A DNA stretch of 64,000 bases from Lachnospiraceae bacterium AB2028 (GTDB lineage: Bacteria > Bacillota > Clostridia > Lachnospirales > Lachnospiraceae), in assembly GCA_000621425.1 (NCBI GenBank), contig JHYJ01000010.1:1-64000 (forward strand). The letters are read 5' to 3'. Below, piece after piece: positions 60,268 to 64,000 of the stretch (positions within the stretch are counted from its first letter, which is position 1; each line of letters opens with the position of its first letter). A program made the translations under genes and the position numbers. The notes under the pieces are model-generated. The model made no database searches and was not told where the DNA came from. It saw only the letters and a program-made list of their open reading frames with translations.

Positions 60268-61329
60268 ATGAAAAATATCAAAAGAGCAAATGGTACCGGC
60301 AGTGTATATAGACTATCCGGCAATCGCAGACATCCTTACGCTGTCGCAGTTACAGTAGGTTGGGATGGAACTAAGCAGCAAAGAAGAATTCTCGGAACAT
60401 TTTCTGATTACGATGAGGCTCTTCTTATTCTTGCTGAACATCAAAAAAAGAACCTACCGTTTTCAACATCGGCAATATTTCGCGATGTTTACGAGCAATG
60501 GTCATTGAGATATTTTCCGGAATTAGCATCATCTTCCCAAGCGGTCTACCGAGCAGCATTCAATAATTCAAAAGAAATATATGACATACCGTTTGATTCC
60601 ATAAATGTTGATACACTTGAAAAATGCATATGTTCCGCAGGTGTTGGTTATGAAAGTGCCAGAGCAATGAAGAAGCTTTACAGCAGGATGTTTAACTATG
60701 CTCTACCAAGAGGAATGGCTAAGACAAATCCCGCACAATATATTGATATACGCTCTCTTCCAGTAAAACAGGGGAAGACTCTTAAAAGAAAACCCTTTAC
60801 CGATGATGAAATTACTCAACTGTTTTCAGATGCTAATGACTCAGATTTTTGTAAGACCGTCTGCATGCTGATATACTCGGGGCTGCGTATATCTGAATTT
60901 CTGAATTTAAAAAAAGAAGATTGTCATTTGGAAGAATACTGGATACAAATACGGGAATCAAAAACAGCCGCTGGTATAAGACAAGTCCCCATAGCTGACA
61001 AAACTTTTAGATTCTGGAATTATTTTCTTGAAAAAGAACATGACGGTCATTCACTACTCTATTTCAATAACAGAGATTATAGTGGACGCTCAGGATATGA
61101 TGCTTATTATGGAAGAAAGAACAGTCCATGGCGGACATATTTTTCTTCATCCGGTCACAGTCATACTGTTCATGAGACCAGGCACTCATGTGAGACCATG
61201 CTGCGACGAGCAGAAGTATATCCCGCTAAAATCGATGCTATCCTAGGCCACTCAGGATCCTCACTTGGTGAACGTGTTTATACACATCTGACGATTTCAG
61301 ATCTTATTCCAGAAATTAACAAAATTTGA
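60268..61329 (+). CDS. Tyrosine-type site-specific integrase
   Basis: The 353-residue protein starts at 60268 after AAAGGAG. It has an N-terminal DNA-binding part (ANGTGSVYRLSGNRRHPYAV), a core-binding SAM-like domain, and the catalytic domain with the active residues visible: Arg in YSGLRISEFL, His and Arg in VHETRHSCETML, His in ILGHSG and the nucleophile Tyr in RVYTHLTISD. It is close to Tn916-type integrases. No excisionase, relaxase or phage genes are nearby. An 18-bp repeat begins 8 bp after its stop. AT-rich codons agree with acquisition. Confidence 0.92.
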   Translation: MKNIKRANGTGSVYRLSGNRRHPYAVAVTVGWDGTKQQRRILGTFSDYDEALLILAEHQKKNLPFSTSAIFRDVYEQWSLRYFPELASSSQAVYRAAFNNSKEIYDIPFDSINVDTLEKCICSAGVGYESARAMKKLYSRMFNYALPRGMAKTNPAQYIDIRSLPVKQGKTLKRKPFTDDEITQLFSDANDSDFCKTVCMLIYSGLRISEFLNLKKEDCHLEEYWIQIRESKTAAGIRQVPIADKTFRFWNYFLEKEHDGHSLLYFNNRDYSGRSGYDAYYGRKNSPWRTYFSSSGHSHTVHETRHSCETMLRRAEVYPAKIDAILGHSGSSLGERVYTHLTISDLIPEINKI

Positions 61330-61336
61330 AATGTTT

Positions 61337-61354
61337 GCTACGTGTTAGCTACAA
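61337..61354 (+). repeat. Right 18-bp repeat, possible attachment site
   Basis: GCTACGTGTTAGCTACAA lies 8 bp after the integrase stop, the usual place for an attachment site, and matches 56262-56279 at 15 of 18 positions. The following 61355-61575 is AT-rich and shows nothing else I can support. Confidence 0.45.
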
Positions 61355-61575
61355 TCCTAATTAACCGAATAGATAATACCTATGAATTATCACCATCTTT
61401 ATTTATGTAATTGCTATAATTTTATTTTTTTCATATTACCTACTTTATATTTAACATAAACTTATTTGCTTATTTAGGGTACTGTGTCTCTTCCTATCGT
61501 GTATTCATTTGTAAAAGTGATATCACTTGTTGGATATTAACATGTAAAAAATATTTCATGTCTTAACCACCCAAA

Positions 61576-61598
61576 AGCCCCACCAAAATGGTGGGGCT
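61576..61598 (-). terminator. Terminator of the right transporter operon
   Basis: The arms AGCCCCACC (61576-61584) and GGTGGGGCT (61590-61598) form a 9-bp stem; on the minus strand it is followed by TTTTGG. It lies 34 bp after the MalG stop. Confidence 0.7.
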
Positions 61599-61631
61599 CT
61601 GAAAGCGTATATTATAATCGTACCAAAAGCA

Positions 61632-62513
61632 TTATTCCTTTACACCACCGAGTGCAACACCGGCTACGATGTACTTGGAAAGCAGGAAGTATGCAACCAT
61701 GATAGGCAGGATGGAGATGAACAGACCTGTGTAGATCTGACCGAAGTCTCTCTGCTTATCGTTGGACTGCAATGCCTGCACGTACATAGGCATTGTTGCC
61801 TTCTCACGCTCTGTTGCCAGGATGAGTGAAGGTGTGTACAGGTTGTTCCAGGATGCAACGAATGCGAAGATTGCCTGTGTAGCTATAGCGGGCATGATCA
61901 GCGGAACTGCAATCCTGTTGAATGTATAAAACTCACTTGCGCCGTCGATTCGAGCAGCCTCAACGATTTCTACAGAGAAACTTGCTTCCATGTACTGCTT
62001 CATGAAGTAAACAGTTGTTGGAGCTGCCATTGCAGGAATGATGAGTGCAAGTCTGGAACCATACAGATGTGTAAGGTTACAAACCTTGATGAAACCGACG
62101 ATGGAAACCTGTGTAGGGATCATCATGATAGCATAGATGAATGCCCATACGAAGTTTCTGCCCTTAAAGTGGTATACCGTAACTGCATAAGCAGTAAGTG
62201 ATGCGAAGTATACCTGAAGAACTACTGTAGGAACTGTGATGAGCAGTGAGTTCAGCATGGACTTCCAAAGGGAAACACCGACTGCCTCTGTCTTTGCTAC
62301 CAGACCTGTATAGTTCTTTACGAAGTTAGCACCGGGTATGAAATGGATACCCTGCTTGATCAAATCTGATGTCAACGTTGAGTTAACGATCAGGATGTAG
62401 AACGGGAAAAGTGCAAGTACGCATAACAGTATGCAAACAGCATATCTGAAAGGTTTACGAAGGGAGAATTTGCCCTTCTCCTGCACTGTATTTACCTGAA
62501 TACCACTAGCCAT
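61632..62513 (-). CDS. ABC sugar permease, MalG type (right copy)
   Basis: The 293-residue permease has six membrane helices and the EAA motif VEIVEAARIDGASEFYTFNR. It pairs with the MalF-type permease upstream, 22 bp away. The last 172 residues are almost the same as in the left copy at 58988. Codons are GC-richer than in the left copy's first part, so this is probably the resident version. Confidence 0.92.
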   Translation of the reverse strand: MASGIQVNTVQEKGKFSLRKPFRYAVCILLCVLALFPFYILIVNSTLTSDLIKQGIHFIPGANFVKNYTGLVAKTEAVGVSLWKSMLNSLLITVPTVVLQVYFASLTAYAVTVYHFKGRNFVWAFIYAIMMIPTQVSIVGFIKVCNLTHLYGSRLALIIPAMAAPTTVYFMKQYMEASFSVEIVEAARIDGASEFYTFNRIAVPLIMPAIATQAIFAFVASWNNLYTPSLILATEREKATMPMYVQALQSNDKQRDFGQIYTGLFISILPIMVAYFLLSKYIVAGVALGGVKE

Positions 62514-62535
62514 TAATTTTATCCTCCTCTCTTAC

Positions 62536-63504
62536 TCAGCCTACGCCTGATGATTTTGACTTCTTCTCAGATGTTGCAAGGAAGAATATCATACTGATAG
62601 CAAGTGTAATGATGAACAGGATAACGGAATATGCAGCAGCACGGCCGTAGTCCTGCTTAGGACCTGCATCAATATAACTCTTAACCAGCATGATGATTGT
62701 CTGAGTAGAGTTAACGGAGTTAGCACCCCACTTTACAACCGGGCCTCCCTTGTTGAAAAGCTGGGGAATATCGTACATCTGCAGACCACCGATAGCGGAG
62801 GTTACAAGTGTGAACTGAAGGATGGGCTTGAGCAGCGGCATTGTGATAAGCCAGAACTGCTGTGTAGGTGTAGCACCGTCAACCATGGCAGCCTCATAAA
62901 GTGAAGGGCTGATACCCATGATACCGGCGATAAGAACGATCATCGTATTACCATACCACATCCAGAACTGTATGAATGCGATAATGAATAGCGACGCGTA
63001 ACCCGATTTCAATATATCGGAATTATCATTAAGAATGCCAACGCTCTTAAGAAGTCCGGTTATAGAACCGTTAACATCAAAGAAGCTGTAGAACAGTACG
63101 GCGATAGTTGCTGCCGTAATGATGTTGGGCATATACATGATGACTTTATATGCACCCTCTCCTCTGAGTTTGTTGAATGCATCTGTGAACCAGCCTGCAA
63201 GCAGAAGAGAAAGAAGAATCTGCGGTACAAAGTTCAGCAACCACATAACAATGGTCACGATGATAGCATTGAATACCTCACCGCCACCCAGTGAACCGAA
63301 CACATAATCAGTATAGTTATTAAGACCGGGCACAAGCTCGATCGTAGCTTTTCTACCATGTCCTACCTGAACCTGCTTAAAGAAGGAAATGTAGAAGGTA
63401 TAAAGCAAAGGATATAACTGAAAAATAAGAAATACTAAAAAGAAAGGAACCAGGAAAATATAACCGTATTTTCCATATTCTACTGTTTTACGTTTTTTTT
63501 GCAC
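62536..63504 (-). CDS. ABC sugar permease, MalF type (right copy)
   Basis: The 322-residue permease has six membrane helices and the EAA motif SLYEAAMVDGATPTQQFWLI. GTG at 63504 follows GGGGAG as in the left copy; GTG at 63513 is also possible. The DNA just before the start, including TTATCCGGATTGGGGAGTG, is the same in both copies, showing common origin of the two operons. Confidence 0.92.
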   Translation of the reverse strand: MQKKRKTVEYGKYGYIFLVPFFLVFLIFQLYPLLYTFYISFFKQVQVGHGRKATIELVPGLNNYTDYVFGSLGGGEVFNAIIVTIVMWLLNFVPQILLSLLLAGWFTDAFNKLRGEGAYKVIMYMPNIITAATIAVLFYSFFDVNGSITGLLKSVGILNDNSDILKSGYASLFIIAFIQFWMWYGNTMIVLIAGIMGISPSLYEAAMVDGATPTQQFWLITMPLLKPILQFTLVTSAIGGLQMYDIPQLFNKGGPVVKWGANSVNSTQTIIMLVKSYIDAGPKQDYGRAAAYSVILFIITLAISMIFFLATSEKKSKSSGVG

Positions 63505-63560
63505 TTTTGTCACTCCCCAATCCGGATAAGTTAGTATACGCTTCTTTTTTAATGGATAAA

Positions 63561-63592
63561 CTGTGCACCGGTATATTCATACCGATGCACAG
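63561..63592 (-). promoter_or_regulatory. Stem-loop between binding protein and permease genes (right copy)
   Basis: CTGTGCACCGGTAT and ATACCGATGCACAG pair around ATTC. It is the counterpart of 57905-57940. Base changes between the copies mostly keep the pairing. Confidence 0.6.
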
Positions 63593-63630
63593 CCATCTAA
63601 TCATTTAAGTTTTACTACAGTCTCTGCAGA

Positions 63631-64000
63631 TTATTCTACAGTGATGTTGGTGTAACCGGAAGCAACTTCGTCCTTGATGAACTGGATTGCATCATCAGCT
63701 GTAGCATAGGTACCTGAGTTGTAACCCTCAGAAGCCTTGTCGATGATAGCCTTGATAGCAGAATCCATGTAAGTAGCGTTGCTAAGGTCGATTCCAGGTG
63801 CAGACTGAAGCCAGATTTCAACAGGGTTCTGTCCGCCAAGAACAGCAGCAGGATCAGCGATAACGCCGTCAGCAGCGATCTGCTCCATAGCAGCCTTGTT
63901 GTTTACGAAATCAGCGGTCTCAGCAGAGATCTTGTACATCATATCCTTATCGCAGCAAAGCTCATAAAGAAGGAATCCGCAAAGCTCAGGGTTAGGAGTA
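63631..64000 (-). CDS. ABC transporter sugar-binding protein (right copy), C-terminal part
   Basis: The last 122 codons are visible; the gene continues past the window edge. It reads PELCGFLLYELCCDKDMMYK near the edge and ends YTNITVE, matching the left copy's GFLLYELCCDKDMMYE and FSNVTVE. It would bind the sugar imported by the two permeases that follow. Confidence 0.9.
   Translation of the reverse strand, partial: TPNPELCGFLLYELCCDKDMMYKISAETADFVNNKAAMEQIAADGVIADPAAVLGGQNPVEIWLQSAPGIDLSNATYMDSAIKAIIDKASEGYNSGTYATADDAIQFIKDEVASGYTNITVE

Larger units (their letters stand above)
57520..64000. repeat. Inverted duplication of the ABC transporter operon
   Basis: The left arm (about 57520-59869, plus strand) and the right arm (61632-64000, minus strand) carry the same genes in the same order: end of the binding protein, stem-loop, MalF-type permease, MalG-type permease. 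The last part of the MalG gene, from about 59356, is almost identical (2 changes in about 172 residues), while the first 121 residues differ at about 23. The integrase lies in the unique centre. The right arm continues beyond the window. Confidence 0.85.

Noticed and set aside
61364-61380. ACCGAATAGATAAT as a further LytTR-type box
   Set aside because: It matches only the left half of the box, lacks the CAC part and has no partner 21 bp away.

Overview
The window looks like chromosomal DNA of a low-to-moderate GC, Gram-positive anaerobe of the Clostridia, most likely a Lachnospiraceae of the Butyrivibrio/Pseudobutyrivibrio type. This is inferred from the AGGAGG ribosome binding sites, the many lipoproteins with Clostridia-type low-complexity linkers, the DUF3798, DUF3021, DUF4173 and DUF2975 families, a Re-type citrate synthase and a two-subunit iron-sulfur fumarase. 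No rRNA is present. There is one tRNA (Lys, CUU anticodon).

Layout. 1-0.6 kb: the tail of an IS110 transposase and a divergent promoter region. 0.6-2.3 kb: two small double-glycine-leader proteins flanking a BrnT/BrnA toxin-antitoxin pair. 2.6-11.6 kb: a leftward seven-gene signalling operon (LytTR regulator, DUF3021 membrane protein, double-receiver protein, Hpt protein, hybrid kinase, DUF3798 lipoprotein, second hybrid kinase). 11.8-18.4 kb: a broken ROK sugar kinase, then housekeeping genes (GNAT, two-domain-less GMP synthase, Dus, Nudix, DeoC). 18.4-21 kb: a small group resembling a toxin/immunity locus. 21-25.7 kb: glycogen phosphorylase and branching enzyme. 25.7-32.9 kb: two very large proteins, one a GNAT-clostripain fusion. 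33-34.2 kb: two more double-glycine genes, one of them broken. 34.3-44.7 kb: tRNA-Lys, TatD, RsmA, fumarase, Re-citrate synthase with a divergent LysR regulator, and small proteins. 45.3-56 kb: Rpn nuclease relatives and a run of membrane proteins and lipoproteins. 56.3-64 kb: two inverted copies of a sugar ABC transporter operon with a tyrosine integrase between them.

The most interesting signal is a putative regulon. Tandem boxes of the form KACCGNNTANGCACGA, 21-22 bp apart, sit at an almost fixed distance (42-43 nt) upstream of the -10 element in five promoters. Three of these drive the double-glycine small proteins at 624, 2328 and 33455. One drives the LytTR regulator itself at 11566. 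One points left into the IS110 remnant and now has no gene. Box shape and spacing fit binding by a LytTR domain, and LytTR plus membrane-protein pairs are known to control double-glycine bacteriocins in streptococci. The small proteins have a typical export leader ending in GG, but bodies of about 70-85 residues that are almost free of cysteine and look like a small beta-barrel. I know of no described family that matches this combination.

A second candidate is the 56.26-61.35 kb block. A sugar ABC transporter, a 43-residue lipoprotein and a tyrosine integrase are bracketed by 18-bp repeats that match at 15 positions, which suggests an integrase-borne transporter cassette inserted beside a resident inverted homologue.
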